Positions 19,604 to 29,594 of a stretch of 64,000 nt of DNA are shown in pieces. Under the pieces are notes generated by a model. It ran no database searches, was not told where the DNA came from, and saw nothing but the letters and a program-made list of their open reading frames with translations. Location: NCBI GenBank assembly GCA_026122225.1, contig JANEZZ010002244.1:1916501-1980500 (forward strand), given 5' to 3'. Origin of the DNA: Heloderma charlesbogerti (Eukaryota > Chordata > Lepidosauria > Squamata > Helodermatidae). Every line of letters begins with the position of its first letter. The stretch's first letter is position 1. A program made the position numbers and the translations under genes.

Positions 19604-20621
19604 ATTTATTTATTTCATTTCTATACCACCCAATAGCCGAAGCTCTCTGGGCAGTTCACAAAAATTAAATCCAAACAACACACAATAAAACAATTTAAAA
19701 TATACAGAACATTAAAACCACAATATAACAATACAACCACAATAAAACCTAGCAGCAGTGCAGGAGTTTAAAATACAGATTTAAAATAGTAAAGATAAAA
19801 ATTTAGAAAGCTAAAATGCTAAAATGCCTGGGAAAATAAAAAGGTCTTCACCTGGCACCGAAAGGAATACAATGTCAGTGCCAGGCAAACCTCACTAGGG
19901 AGCTCATTCCAGAGCCAGGGTGCCACAACAGAAAAAGCCCTCCTCCTAGTAGCCACACGCCTCACTTCCTTTGGCAGGGGCTCACGGAGAAGGGCCGCTG
20001 ATGATGATCTTAAGGTCCGGGCAGGCACATATGGGAGGAGGTGATCCTTCAGGTAACGTGGCCCCAAGCCGTTAAGGGCTTTGAATGTTAACACCAGCAC
20101 TTTGAATCGGGCCTGGACATGGACTGGAAGTTTCAGTTTATTAGCCCTCATCCAGTCCATTACCGTGCCCAGGCACTGATTCAGAACAGTCACTGCATCA
20201 CCTGGTTTTGATGTAAAAGAGAGGTAGAGCTGGGTGTTATCTGCATATTGATGGCACCTCAGCCCACACCTCCGGATAACCTCCCCCAGCGGTTTCATGT
20301 AGATGTTAAACAGCATGGGGGATAAAATAGAGCCCTGTGGAACCCCATGGCACAATTGCCATGGCACAGAGCAGTAATCCCCCAGCACCACCTTCTGGAA
20401 TCAGCCATCCAAGTAGGAGCGGAACCACTGTAGTGCAGTGCCTCCTACTCCCAACCCAGACAACCTATCCAGAAGGATACCATGGTCGATGGTATAGAAA
20501 GCCGCTGAGAGGTCCAGGAGAATCAACAGGGTCGCACTCCCCCTGTCCCTCTCCTGGCAGAGGTCATCCCACAGGGCGACCAAGGCAGTTTCCGTTCCAA
20601 AACCAGGCCTGAAGCCCGATT
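19604..20621 (-). mobile_element. L2 LINE, internally deleted copy
   Basis: The minus-strand element has its AAATAAAT-type tail at 19604-19620 and the 'CCCAATAGCCGAAGCTCTC' style 3' end, with its 5' end cut at the hAT-like fragment at 20622. It splits the Ngaro-like terminal region. The RT fragment joins directly to the C-terminal domain, missing roughly 270 bp relative to the copy at 3.1-4.3 kb. Confidence 0.9.
19819..20600 (-). pseudogene. L2 reverse transcriptase with in-frame deletion and YADN active site
   Basis: It reads LLDLSAAFYTIDHGILLDRL, then GVPQGSILSPMLFNIY and HQYADNTQLYLSF, where the second catalytic Asp of YADD is Asn (20236-20247). NKLKL then passes straight to PVHVQARFKVLVLTFKALNG, skipping the thumb. 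The C-terminus AFSVVAPWLWNELPSE is intact. The in-frame deletion and a long open frame could mean it belonged to a deleted subfamily copied in trans. A stop lies between the two frames near 20395. Confidence 0.88.
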
Positions 20622-20983
20622 CCCCCCCCAAAGTCACCCGTGATAGGCTATGTAACAATTTACGTAGCCTATCACGGCTGACTTTGAAAATCTAGCCGTG
20701 ATAGGCTACGTAAATCGTTACGTTGCCTATCACGTGTGTGTGGGTTTTTTTACTTTACTTTGTAATGGCGGCGGTGGCAGCCGGTCGGAAGACCGGCCGC
20801 CACCCCCGCCCTGGCTGAAATGCCGCCGAAACACCGCCGGGACCCGCTGCTGAGAGGGACATTCGAAGGAGCTAAGTCCCATCCCGGGGGGGGGACGGAG
20901 AATTTCACCACCAATTTCGGGGGGCCAAATGCGTTGGCATTCGGTCTCCTGGAGATTTGTGGAGAAATTCTCTGCCATCCCTA
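20622..20983 (-). mobile_element. hAT-like foldback element 8, truncated
   Basis: It begins inside the palindromic core (AAAGTCACCCGTGATAGGC at about 20630) and ends at the true terminus GCCATCCCTA (20983). The palindrome pair, an ATGGCGGCGG start (20766) and the GC-rich segment are present. The outward donor is mutated to GCTAAGT near 20870. The other half is missing; the break abuts the L2. Confidence 0.85.
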
Positions 20984-21031
20984 CGCACAACACCTGGGTG
21001 AGTGAGTAGGGTTGGTGTCCCAGGCAAGCCA
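20984..21031 (-). repeat. Ngaro-like terminal repeat b, copy 1
   Basis: CACAACACCTGGGTGAGTGA and GTAGGGTTGGTxTCCCAGGC repeat in direct orientation at 21509-21557. Confidence 0.8.
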
Positions 21032-21278
21032 AAAAATTCCTACATGGCTCCCAAAGGGACAACTGGCAAGAACCCACACTGCTAAGGGGAGGGTGGGAGG
21101 GAGCTGCGGCGTGCCAAAGAGCTGAGATAGGGAGAGGGGTCGAGTTTAAGACAACTCGGCCTGCTCCTCCCCGACTGGGGTGCACCAATCAGAGGCCCAT
21201 ATGTCTTGTCACCCCACCCGCCTGCAATGGCCCCCCCTTTCAGCCAGACAAGCTGGCACCGGGTAGGGCATTTGCAAG

Positions 21279-21363
21279 TGGAGATGGGTCAAAGAAGACG
21301 CAGACAACAAGCTTGGGTTTAAAATTGGGCCGCATTTATTGAAATATTTGCAAAGGGCTAACT
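21279..21363 (-). repeat. Ngaro-like terminal repeat A, inner copy
   Basis: Direct copy of 19527-19603. On the minus strand it holds AATAAA, which may serve as a polyadenylation signal. Confidence 0.8.
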
Positions 21364-21508
21364 AGGATGGGCATCTAACTGTGTCAGCGGCTAGCTGACA
21401 CTTCTTGGGCGAAACACACCCAGCCTGAGGGGTGGCGGTGATCTCGCCATTCCTCCGGACTGCCCCTTCTGGGGGAGGTAGACCTTCCAGTGTCACCCCC
21501 AACCCGGT

Positions 21509-21557
21509 GCCACACAACACCTGGGTGAGTGAGTAGGGTTGGTCTCCCAGGCAACCC
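21509..21557 (-). repeat. Ngaro-like terminal repeat b, copy 2
   Basis: Direct copy of 20984-21031; together with the A pair it gives the alternating A-b-A-b order. Confidence 0.8.
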
Positions 21558-21686
21558 TTATCCCCCCCCCCAAGCCGCACAACCCGTTCGGGGGGCCTCA
21601 GGCATCACCTGTCACCATAAGGTGCCTCTGCGTGCACACCATCCCTACTCCCTTTCCTGTTTTGCCCGTCCTAACCGCCACAGGAG

Positions 21687-22112
21687 TCACAAGCCTATTG
21701 CTTCTGAAATAGGTCCCCACCTGCGCAGAAGAACTTCCCGCAGGCCCCTTTGCAAATCGGACAAAAATAAGTCGTTCCCTATGTCTGACAGGTGGACGCC
21801 GTCCTGCCTATAAAGCTCCCTCCTAGTCCAATGGATTCCTTGGTGATTGATGCAACCGTCACCATGCTCTGATAACCCATGTGCCAGTTCTCTGTTCACC
21901 TTGCGCCGGGCCCATTCCATGGCCGCATTGCTCTGCACCTTCCACATGACTCTCGGGAGCATTGAGGACCATAATATGGTCACCCCCGGCCAGTGATGTC
22001 GGATCGTCCGCAGATCGGCTACCACCTGCTCGATCAAGCCCTTTCCAGGCTTGTAGCCCAGGTTGTTCCCTCCTAGGTGCAACACCAGGACCTGTGGAGG
22101 GAAACTGACCAA
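21687..22112 (-). pseudogene. SGNH/GDSL-type hydrolase domain of the Ngaro-like element
   Basis: The frame reads PPQVLVLHLGGNNLG (block III, normally GGND), then LIEQVVADLRTIRHHWPGVT and ILWSSMLPRV, and ends with DGVHLSDIGNDLFLSDLQRG, which carries the DxxH catalytic pair of SGNH hydrolases. The family esterifies or de-esterifies small substrates; its role in these retroelements is unknown. Upstream minus-strand sequence (22338-22113) may encode the missing N-terminal Ser block in shifted frames. The GGNN change may be a mutation. Confidence 0.8.
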
Positions 22113-22334
22113 ACCTCATTGAAAGAGTGTGGGGAGAAGACCGTCCCATCACATACCCCATCGGCCGAGCCATTGTATCGCCACCTGTTGGGGAAACTGC
22201 AGCCAGGATCCGACGGCTGACATAGAAGCTCTGCGGGCAGCCCAAAAAACCATACTGTGCCCACAAATGAGCTCCCGTACTGGCGTCGGTAGAATCCCAT
22301 CTAAATAAAACAGTGGGGAAGGTGAAGAGAATCA

Positions 22335-23245
22335 TCATGAAGCATCAGGCAACTTGCAAATGTAAGAGCGGAAGGCCCTGGAGCGCCATCTCCCTACCAC
22401 CTTCACTTGCTTGGATGAAAAACCTATGGCAGCTGCCGTAGAGGCCGGCCCGATACAGAATGAGTGAGTTCCGAAACAATAATGCCCCAGACCCAGTGTG
22501 GTCAAGGCTAACTTAGTGACTGCCCAAAATTGGAACTTTGTCAGTGGTGAACCATCAGCATGGCAAAATAGGGGACCCTCCGTCACCCCGCGGTGCTCAA
22601 TGAAAGCCTGCAAGGCCCTGACTGGGCATAACTCATCAGCCTGGTCCTGGCTAAGGGCCACCAATGCTCCCTTGCCTGACTGATCGGTTTTTGAACGTCA
22701 AATATGGAGGTGAATCAGGCTAGGATGGATCTGGATATTGGAGTACCTCAAGGCCCTCCCGGTGGTGTTGGATTTGGATGCCCAGACCAGTTCTGAAATC
22801 CTGAGGGCCCCCAAAAAGGCTGTTAAAGCTGCAGCGTGAAAAGGGGAGGCTTCATATGGAGAAGAGCAAATGGAGGGCCACAATGCCCGAAGCCCTATAA
22901 GAATAACTGGCGACAAAGGATGCCTGGAGTCTGGCGGGGCGGGAGACATCCGTGCCCAGCCCTCCTAATTCGGAAATCTGAGGTGGAGTCCTCCACCCCT
23001 CGCACTTTGGCCCAGAAGGCCAAAGAGGCGAGCCTCCCCGAAATGGTCCTAGCTGACAGTCCCTTGTTATGTAGATGTACGCAGAATTGTAACAAGTGGT
23101 CCACAGGTAAGGGCCACAAATCCTGCAACTGAAGTCCACACCTGAAGGCGCCAAACTCCCTACCTGCTCTCTCATAGGCAGGTCTAGTGCTGGGGGCTAT
23201 AGAATTCAGGATAGCATGTTCGACTTGAGAGCGCCAATCTCCCAC
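22335..23245 (-). pseudogene. Tyrosine recombinase of the Ngaro-like element
   Basis: The N-terminal core-binding domain reads VEHAILNSIAPSTRPAYERA and HLLQFCVHLHNKGLSARTIS (23245-22950). The catalytic domain has FLGALRISELVW with the first Arg (22949-22698), then GTHSFCIGPASTAAAIGFSS and VVGRWRSRAFRSYI (22664-22335) with the Tyr nucleophile. The second catalytic Arg of the HxxR motif is Cys here (plus-strand ACA at 22455-22457), a CpG-type transition that would abolish activity. At least two frameshifts separate the blocks. It would integrate circular cDNA. Confidence 0.88.
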
Positions 23246-23279
23246 AGTTCATCTGGCATGGGGTCTGGCAGCGGACGTG

Positions 23280-24070
23280 CCCACGGAGCCAACGCACAGA
23301 ACCTGTCGATCTGATTTCATGACAAAGCATTGGCTACAGGGTTCCCCAGCCCCGGCACATGGCGGGCATGGAACTATATGTTGTGGCATAGGCATTGGAG
23401 GGTAAATGCTCTAACTAACTCCATGACCCTTTGGTTTCTGGAGGATAATGTATTAATGACGTGCACTACAGCCAAGTTGTCGCACCAAAAAAGGGCGACA
23501 GAGTTGGCCATCAAGTCTGCCCAAATATGTACAGCCACGTAAATGGGGAAGAATTCCAGGAAGCTGAGGTCACGACAGATACTGCCGGCAGCCCAGGTCT
23601 CCGGCCACTGGCCCAGGCATCACCAGTCTCGCCAAATTAGCCCCAAACCAAAGGTGCTGGCAGTGTCCGAATGGATCTGCATGTCGGCTCGTAGAAGTAA
23701 CTCGCGCCTCCAAAAGGAGATGCCATTAAAGTCCCTCAGGAATTTAAGCCATACCTGCAGGTCCATGCACATAGCGGAGGTGACTATGGTGCGATGATGC
23801 GGGAGTTGAAGACCCTGCATTGCCCAGCAGAGCCGTCGTAGGAATGTGTGGCCGGGGGCCACCACCCTACAAGCGAAGTTCAAATGGCCAACAGCTTCTT
23901 GGAGGGCTCTAAGGGAGACTTTACGAAGGTGCAAGATGGACTGGAGCTTATTCTTAAGTACCAGCAATTTATCATGAGGGAGACAAGAACACTGTGCAAG
24001 GGTATCGAGCTCAATCCCTAAGGACGTCAAAGTAACAGCTGGGACCTCTGTCTTCTCATGTGCCAAAGGG
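23280..24070 (-). pseudogene. Ngaro-like RT end and RNase H domain
   Basis: It begins inside the RT/RNase H connection (LGIELDTLAQCSCLPHDKL, then LQEAVGHLNFACRVVAPGHT and FLRRL), a phrase typical of DIRS-group elements. RNase H follows with MQIHSDTASTFGLGLIWRDW, a TGA, then EFFPIYVAVHIWADLM, FWCDNLAVVHVIN and HVPGLGNPVANALS, with a second in-frame stop (TAG) before the last block. RNase H removes the RNA template. The upstream RT fingers and palm are lost. Confidence 0.85.
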
Positions 24071-24822
24071 TAGGGGTGGACGAAAGGCACTTACCTTTCG
24101 TTGAAGCTTGTTCTCAGTGGGGGGGAGGCGCTTCGCGGCTCCCCCCGTGAAGTTCAGGCCGGGGGGAGGCTTCCCGCCTCTCCCCGGCTGAAATTCGGGC
24201 CGGGGGGGAGGCTTCCCACCTCGCCCGGCCGAAATTCAGGCCGAGAAGGGGGCTTCCCGCCTCGCCCGGCCGCGAACTCCATTGTTTTTTTTTTTAAAAA
24301 AAAATGCCCCCGTGATAGGCTACGTGATGATTAACGTAGCCTATCACGGCTAGATCTGCAAAGTCAGCCATGATAGGCTACGTTAATCGTCACGTAGCCT
24401 ATCACGGGTGACTTTAAAAAAAAAAAAAGCACGTACGCTAATGGTGGCCCCCATAGGGAGCCGCGATTCGTGTTCCTTATTTAGTTGCCCTTATTTTCGC
24501 CGTAGTCTACGTAAATCTTTACGTAGACTACAGCGACCAAATAAGGAACAGGAATGGCGGCTCCCTATGGGGGCCGCCATTAGCGTCCGCGCTTCTTTTT
24601 TTTTTTTAAAGTCACCCGTGATAGGCTATGTGACGATTAACGTAGCCTATCATGGCTGACTTTGCAAATCTAGCCGTGATAGGCTACATGAATCGTCACG
24701 TAGCCTATCACGGGGGCATTTTTTTTTCTTTTATTGGAATGGCGGCGGCGGCAGCCGGTCAAAAGACCGGCTGCCACTCCCGCCCCACTCGAACACCCGC
24801 CGAACCGCTGGCCGAACCTGCC
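24071..24822 (-). mobile_element. hAT-like foldback element 9, one end missing
   Basis: The intact end TAGGGGTGGACGAAAGGCAC is followed by the outward donor ACTTAC (24089-24094), three 41-bp GC-rich units and most of the palindrome core (24305-24715, somewhat shortened). It stops in the GC-rich 5' segment and passes into the composite at 24823-25066 rather than a terminus, so no target duplication is found. Octamer CCAAAGGG precedes it. Confidence 0.85.
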
Positions 24823-25066
24823 ATGAACTCTTATTAAGTTTTAACTTCAGTTTATTGTTCCTCATCCAGTCCAGCACTGCCTCGATGCACCTGACCAGCT
24901 AGTGCTGTGCTGAAACCACCCACACAGTTTTGTGAAAATTTTCAACCCCTGCAAAAGAGGCAGCTGTTTTTCTGCCTCTTACATGGAGGTGGGGCAAATT
25001 TCTTATAAATTTTGTAGTATGCGGGCAGTATTGTGCTTACTGGTAACATAGTGAGTGGTGTGGGTG
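24823..25066. other. composite segment shared in inverted orientation with 1029-1270
   Basis: Reverse complement of the captured segment in element 1, with near identity. The shared block extends through the hAT-like core to about 24530 (matching 1030-1570). The homology stops at GTGGGTGTT, exactly where element 1 resumes its own 5' sequence. A (GTT)n tract at 25062-25087 fills the break. Confidence 0.85.
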
Positions 25067-25276
25067 TTGTTGTTGTTGTTGTTGTTGTTTTTTAATGAAA
25101 GTCATCATCTGCTGTTCTCCAATGTCTTCCATGTTGGTGCACTTCCTAGAATATCCATAAAAAGGAGCTCTGAGGTCCTTCCATGGGCACTCCAGGAAGT
25201 ATGCTTCCTGGGAGGTTGCGTGCATATTTCAAGGACTCTGGCTATCCTCTCTCCTCCTCAGCCTCCTCTTCAACTG

Positions 25277-25763
25277 TTCCAATGTTGCGGGAGTCCAAGA
25301 GGGGGATGGAGCCCAGTGGACAAGCTTTTAGGCTGTCTGTGGGCACCCAGTGAGTGGCGCACAGCCGCCCAACCCCTCAGCGAGCCACCATTTTGCATAA
25401 AGATGGCAGCTCATGGTTTTAGCCTTTTATGCAAATGTTGACCATAAAGCAGCCAATTATGCAAGATTACATGCATGAATGGACCATTCACACCTGTAAT
25501 TTTGCTTAAATGACCGTTTTACAGTTGCCATTTGTATAAAGGGCTTTTTATGTAAAACAACAACCTTCCATTTTTGCACAAAATGGCAGCTTGCTGAGGG
25601 GGTTGGGTGGCTGCTCTCTGGGCCCCCACAGATCACCCAGTGGCTTGTCCAGAGCCAAACATAGGAGATTAAGTGGCAGCAGTCTGTGGACTGGAGCCCA
25701 GGAGGCTGAGAAGGGGAAGTGTGCCAGACTCCACCCCCCTCTTGGACTCCCGTGACATCCCTA
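25277..25763. repeat. foldback repeat with GGGAGTCCAAGAGGGGG arms
   Basis: The left arm (about 25289) and right arm (about 25732-25752, reverse complement) share GGGAGTCCAAGAGGGGG, then the related CCAxTGGxxTGGAG words, CCCAACCCC(C)TCAGCGAGC/GCAAGC and a central AAATGGCAGCT-type stretch. The right end CGTGACATCCCTA resembles hAT-like termini of this window. No matching target duplication was found, so the left end is probably damaged. Confidence 0.6.
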
Positions 25764-25774
25764 AATCTCCCTGC

Positions 25775-26298
25775 TTGAGCTGATAGAGGTGGTCCTCACT
25801 GTGGTGTTGAGGAAACCAAGCCTTATGGTCTTGGATGATTTTAATGTTCATGTTGAGGCCAACTTGTCACATTCATTCAGGATTTCCATGTCAACGATGG
25901 ATGGGCCTGTCTCAAAAATATCTGGCCCAATATGGCAGGACACACTTTGGATCTGGTCTTTTGTACTGAAATAATCCATGGGTGGGGGAGCCAATGGTGG
26001 CTCCATTGGCATCAATGGGTCATTACCTGAACAAGTTGCACCTCTGGGGTACCTGTAACCTCTGCAGGTGTGGAAGACTGAGAGCGATGGTCCACACCTG
26101 GAAGCTGATGAATCCCAGTGGTTTCTTGAGGTATCTTGATGTTGTTTATGCAGGTTTAGTTGGTGGTCCTGCCAAGGCGCTGGTGTCTGCTTGGAATGAA
26201 AGGATGTCCTCGGCTATCAGTATGATTACTCCCAAATGTCCTCGACTCTTACTTACATGTAGGATTTGGCATAACATACAAGAGTTCAAAAAGAATGG
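25775..26298 (+). pseudogene. L2 LINE endonuclease fragment, decayed
   Basis: The translation MVLDDFNVHVEANLSHSFR parallels VLGDFNVHSEAIL of the first L2, and WQDTLWIWSFV, then an SDH-region remnant and LMNPSGFLRYL follow in colinear order (compare MDPNGFLNVL). Several frameshifts are present. The hAT-like element at 26307 interrupts its end. Confidence 0.75.
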
Positions 26299-26306
26299 AT
26301 AAGCAT

Positions 26307-26946
26307 TAGGGGTGGACGAAAGTCACTTACCTGTCCTCGAAGGACATTCGCGGTGGGGGGGAGGTGCCTCGCTGCTCCCCCCACGAAGTTCCGGCCGGGG
26401 GGGAGAGGCTTCCCGCCTCGGCCCGGCCGAAATTCAGGCCGGGCGGGAGGCTTCCTGCCTCGGCCCAGCCGAAATTCAGGCCGGGGGGGAGGCTTCCCGC
26501 CTTGCCCGGCCGCGAACGCGGAAGTAAAAAAAAACAACAAGGCCCCCTGATAGGCTACGTGACGATTCACGCAGCCTATCACGGCTAGATCTGCAAAGTC
26601 AGCCGTGATAGGCTACGTGAATCGTCATGTAGCCTATCACGGGTGACTTAAAAAAAAAAAAAAACGCTCCCCATAGGGAGCCGCCATTCGCGTTCCTTAT
26701 TTAGTTGCTGTAGTCTACGTAAATGTTTATGTAGACTACGGCGAAAATAAGGGCAACGCAAATATTTTCGCCGTAGTCTACGTAAACATTCACGTAGACT
26801 ACAGCGACCAAATAAGGAACGGGAGTGGCGGCTCCCTATGGGGGCCGCCATTATCCGTACACACTTTTTTTTTTTTATTTTAAGTCACCCGTGATAGCCT
26901 ACGTGACGATTGACGTAGCCTATCACGGCTGACTTTGCAAATCTAG
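26307..26946 (-). mobile_element. hAT-like foldback element 10, one end missing
   Basis: Intact end TAGGGGTGGACGAAAGTCAC (26307), outward donor ACTTAC 26325-26330 in the context CAG|GTAAGT on the minus strand, three 41-bp GC-rich units, then the palindrome core to TTTGCAAATCTAG (26946). The distal GC-rich end is absent, and the break lies at the centre of the last palindrome pair. Confidence 0.85.
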
Positions 26947-26969
26947 TTCATTTGCAAAATCACTTTGCA

Positions 26970-27165
26970 AATGAACTGGATGTGGAAATACAAAGCTGAG
27001 CAGAGAGGAGAACCAACTCTGTGCATGTCTACTCAGAAGTAAGTCTTACTGAGTTCAATGCAACTTACTCCTACACATGTCAGCACTCCACTTGCCCCCA
27101 GCTCAGCTTTGTATTTCCACATCCAGCTCATTAGCAAACCTCCTGTTAGTTATCTCAGAAGACCC
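26970..27165 (+). repeat. foldback repeat arm 1
   Basis: It contains an internal inverted pair (GGATGTGGAAATACAAAGCT at 26978; its complement near 27105-27125) and matches the reverse complement of 27487-27645 over about 155 bp. The internal phrase resembles the common squamate 'GAAGTAAGTCTTACTGAGTT' short repeat. Confidence 0.75.
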
Positions 27166-27213
27166 TTGGGTGAATGGGGGGGGGTTTTCCAGGGAACAGC
27201 TGGATGGAGGGAG

Positions 27214-27218
<5 letters not shown>

Positions 27219-27246
<28 letters not shown>
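27219..27246. repeat. (CA)n microsatellite
   Basis: Fourteen CA units between the two foldback arms. Confidence 0.95.
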
Positions 27247-27486
27247 GAAGAATATAGTTCTTCATATTCCCTGGTATGTTTATTCCTCATTTTGTCCATT
27301 CCCTGAGCATGTGCAGAGTGTGCTTTTTATTCAAACAAAGAGAAGGTTGCTGATCTTTCCCTTCATGCTGCATTTGTACAAGTGTGACTGCTTCAGAAAG
27401 AACTTTCCATTATACTGTCTCTTTTTCTTCATGAGTTTCATATAACAGAAGTATGATGTAGTGGTTAGAGTCCAGCCCAAAGTCAC

Positions 27487-27645
27487 CCAGTGAGATAACT
27501 AACAGGTTTGATAATGAGCTGGATGCGGAAATACAAAGCTGAGCTGGGAGCAAGTGGGGTGCTGACATGTGTAGGAGTAAGTCGCATTGAACTCAATAAG
27601 ACTTACTTCTGAGTTGGTTCTCCTCTCCATTTTAGCCTCACAACG
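27487..27645 (-). repeat. foldback repeat arm 2
   Basis: Inverted copy of 27005-27165. The two could be head-to-head copies of one MITE or arms of one element with about 320 bp between. Confidence 0.75.
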
Positions 27646-27860
27646 TCACCAACAAGGCTGGATGTGGAAATAGAAAGCCTAGCAGGGGGAATAATACTCA
27701 TGCAGGGCTCCAGACCAGCATGGTCATTTTAAAAGGTTTTTTCTTTCTTTCAAACAACGTTGCTTTAAGCAAAGAGTGCATTGCTCAGGCACACCTAGGG
27801 CAGCCTTGTTTTGGGAAGCCCCAAGGAGGAGGAAGTGTTTTGGCTGAAAGTAATTACTCC

Positions 27861-28807
27861 TAGGGATGGACGAAAGTCCCTTACCTGTTCTCAAAGCCTG
27901 CTTCTCGGTGGGGGGGAGGTGCTTCGGTTCTACCCCCGAAGTTTAGGCGAGGGAGGGGAGGCACCCCGCCTCGCCCGGCTGAAATTCAGGCCTGGGGGGA
28001 GGCGCCCCATCCCTCGCCAGCTAAATTCAGGCCGGGTAGGAGCGCCCCTTCTCCCTGGCTGTGGAAAAAAAAGTAAAAAACAAACACACACACACCCCCG
28101 TTATAGGCTACGTAACGATTTACGTAGCCTATCACGGCTAGATTTCCAAAGTCAGCCGTGATAGGCTATGTAAATCGCCATGTAGCCTATCACGGGTGAC
28201 TTTGGGAAAAAAGAAAAAAAAAGCGCGTACACAAATGGCGGCTCCCATGGGGACCGCCATTTGCGTTCGTTATTTTGACACATCTAGTCGACGTAAAGAT
28301 TTACGTAGACTACGGCGAAAATAAGGGCAACGCAAATAGTGTTCCCTTATTTTCGCCGTAGTCTACGTAAATGTTTACGTAGACTAGACGTGCCAAAATA
28401 AGGAACGCAAATGGCGGTGCCCATGGGCCGCCGCCATTTGCATACGCGCTTTTCCCCCCCCCCAAAGTCACCCATGATAGGCTACGTGACGATATACGTA
28501 GCCTATCACGGCTGACTTTGGAAATCTAGCCGTGATAGGCTACATAAATCGTTACATAGTCTATCACGGGTGTTTGGGGTTTTTTTACTTTACTTTTTTT
28601 TTTTGCAATGGCGGCGGCCGCCGCCCCCACCCTCAACGAACTGCCGCCGAACCACCGCCGGGACCCGCCGCCGAGAGGGACATTCGCCGAAGGTAAGTCC
28701 CATCCCAGGGGGGGGCCGGCGGAGAATTTCCTCACCAATTTCGGCGGGCCGAATGCGTTGGCATTTGTCCTCCCGAAGATTTGTGGAGAAATTCTCCGCC
28801 ATCCCTA
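27861..28807 (-). mobile_element. hAT-like foldback element 11, full length
   Basis: 947 bp with octamers ATTACTCC (27853-27860) and ATTACTGC (28808-28815), seven of eight matching. Ends TAGGGATGG and GCCATCCCTA. Complete palindromic core (about 28095-28570). The right donor is GTAAGT 28693-28698; the left is the weaker CCTTAC (27879-27884). It lies in otherwise unique DNA, which makes it a good test copy. Confidence 0.92.
28608..28692 (+). other. first-exon-like segment of element 11
   Basis: ATG in the context GCAATGGCGG, open for 28 codons (MAAAAAPTLNELPPNHRRDP, then PPRGTFAE) and ending in GCCGAAG|GTAAGTCCC. Equivalent segments in elements 1, 2, 3, 5 and 7 are also open from ATG to donor. 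High GC makes stops rare, so openness alone is weak evidence. Confidence 0.4.
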
Positions 28808-29109
28808 ATTACTGCACATCTCAGGGAAGGGGGAAAATACGTAGATATCTATAAAAAATAGACTTTCTTATGGAAGTTATGCAGAATTACGGCTGTCGGT
28901 ATGGATTTATCTTCCTAATTCTTGGAACTGAAAAAAGAGGAGAATTCCGGGGGCTTGTGAATGATGGTACGGAGCACTGGCCGCAAATTGCGGAAGTCAA
29001 GCGGCACGGAAGGTACACAATTCATACTTCCCTAGTTAATAGGGCCATGTGTTGATAGGGGCAGTGAGATATGTGAGCATACGTATTGCCCCTGCAGTAG
29101 GCCTCTTAA

Positions 29110-29581
29110 TTTAGAGGTGCCAAGATAGTGATAAATCAGATCCAGGTTTACTTACAAGGAGTACTTTATTGAGCACTATTAGCATACAGGCATACCCAGT
29201 GGTTGGATCAGACAGCTTTTCTGAACCTGGAGCCATGGGCTAAAATGGGTTTTATACCATACATGTTAGCAGTGAGGCAGCATGACAACTGCAAGTGTTA
29301 CTTAGCATTCATCGACAACTTTCTCAGCATAGGCTAACAGTGCTTGGTCAGAAGGGGAACAATCTGAGCTTTCCCAGCACAGACACCTGCAGCTTTAAGG
29401 CAAACAAGTTTCACTTCCCAGGCACATCCTCATAAGACAGTCTAGGTAGTTAGTATGGAATGTGCTGAGGCCGCACTATTGACCTTTGACTCATCTCACA
29501 TGCTCAGAGGCCCACTAGCAAGGAAATTGCACTTATAATGAACCTAAGCCAAGCATTATGGATCTCTTGGCCCCTCTAAAA
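29110..29581. mobile_element. candidate short-TIR element or solo LTR
   Basis: The edges read TTTAGAGGTGCCAAGATA and, inverted, TTTAGAGGGGCCAAGAGA. The minus strand has AATAAA about 60 bp before its end. I found no matching target duplication, so both TIR transposon and solo LTR remain possible. No coding content. Confidence 0.35.
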
Positions 29582-29594
29582 CTACAGGTGACTT

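Larger units (their letters stand above)
20984..24070 (-). mobile_element. Ngaro/DIRS-type tyrosine-recombinase retroelement, decayed
   Basis: Minus-strand order from 24070: end of RT, RNase H, tyrosine recombinase, SGNH-type hydrolase, then terminal repeats. That order and the extra hydrolase are known for vertebrate Ngaro-like DIRS elements. Such elements integrate through a recombinase and make no target duplication. The RT N-terminal part is missing, replaced at 24071 by hAT-like element 9. Stops and frameshifts are spread throughout. Confidence 0.85.

Noticed and set aside
20820..21188. Proline-rich and other frames near the Ngaro-like end as a host gene
   Set aside because: They fall in terminal repeats and a truncated hAT-like element; no codon continuity between copies.
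25277..25763. Complete hAT-like element with target duplication
   Set aside because: The right end is good, but octamers TTCAACTG and AATCTCCC do not match and the left end lacks TAGGG, so only a foldback repeat is claimed.
28870..29055. 61-aa frame as a small host gene
   Set aside because: No domain, no conserved neighbours and average length for chance ORFs in this composition.
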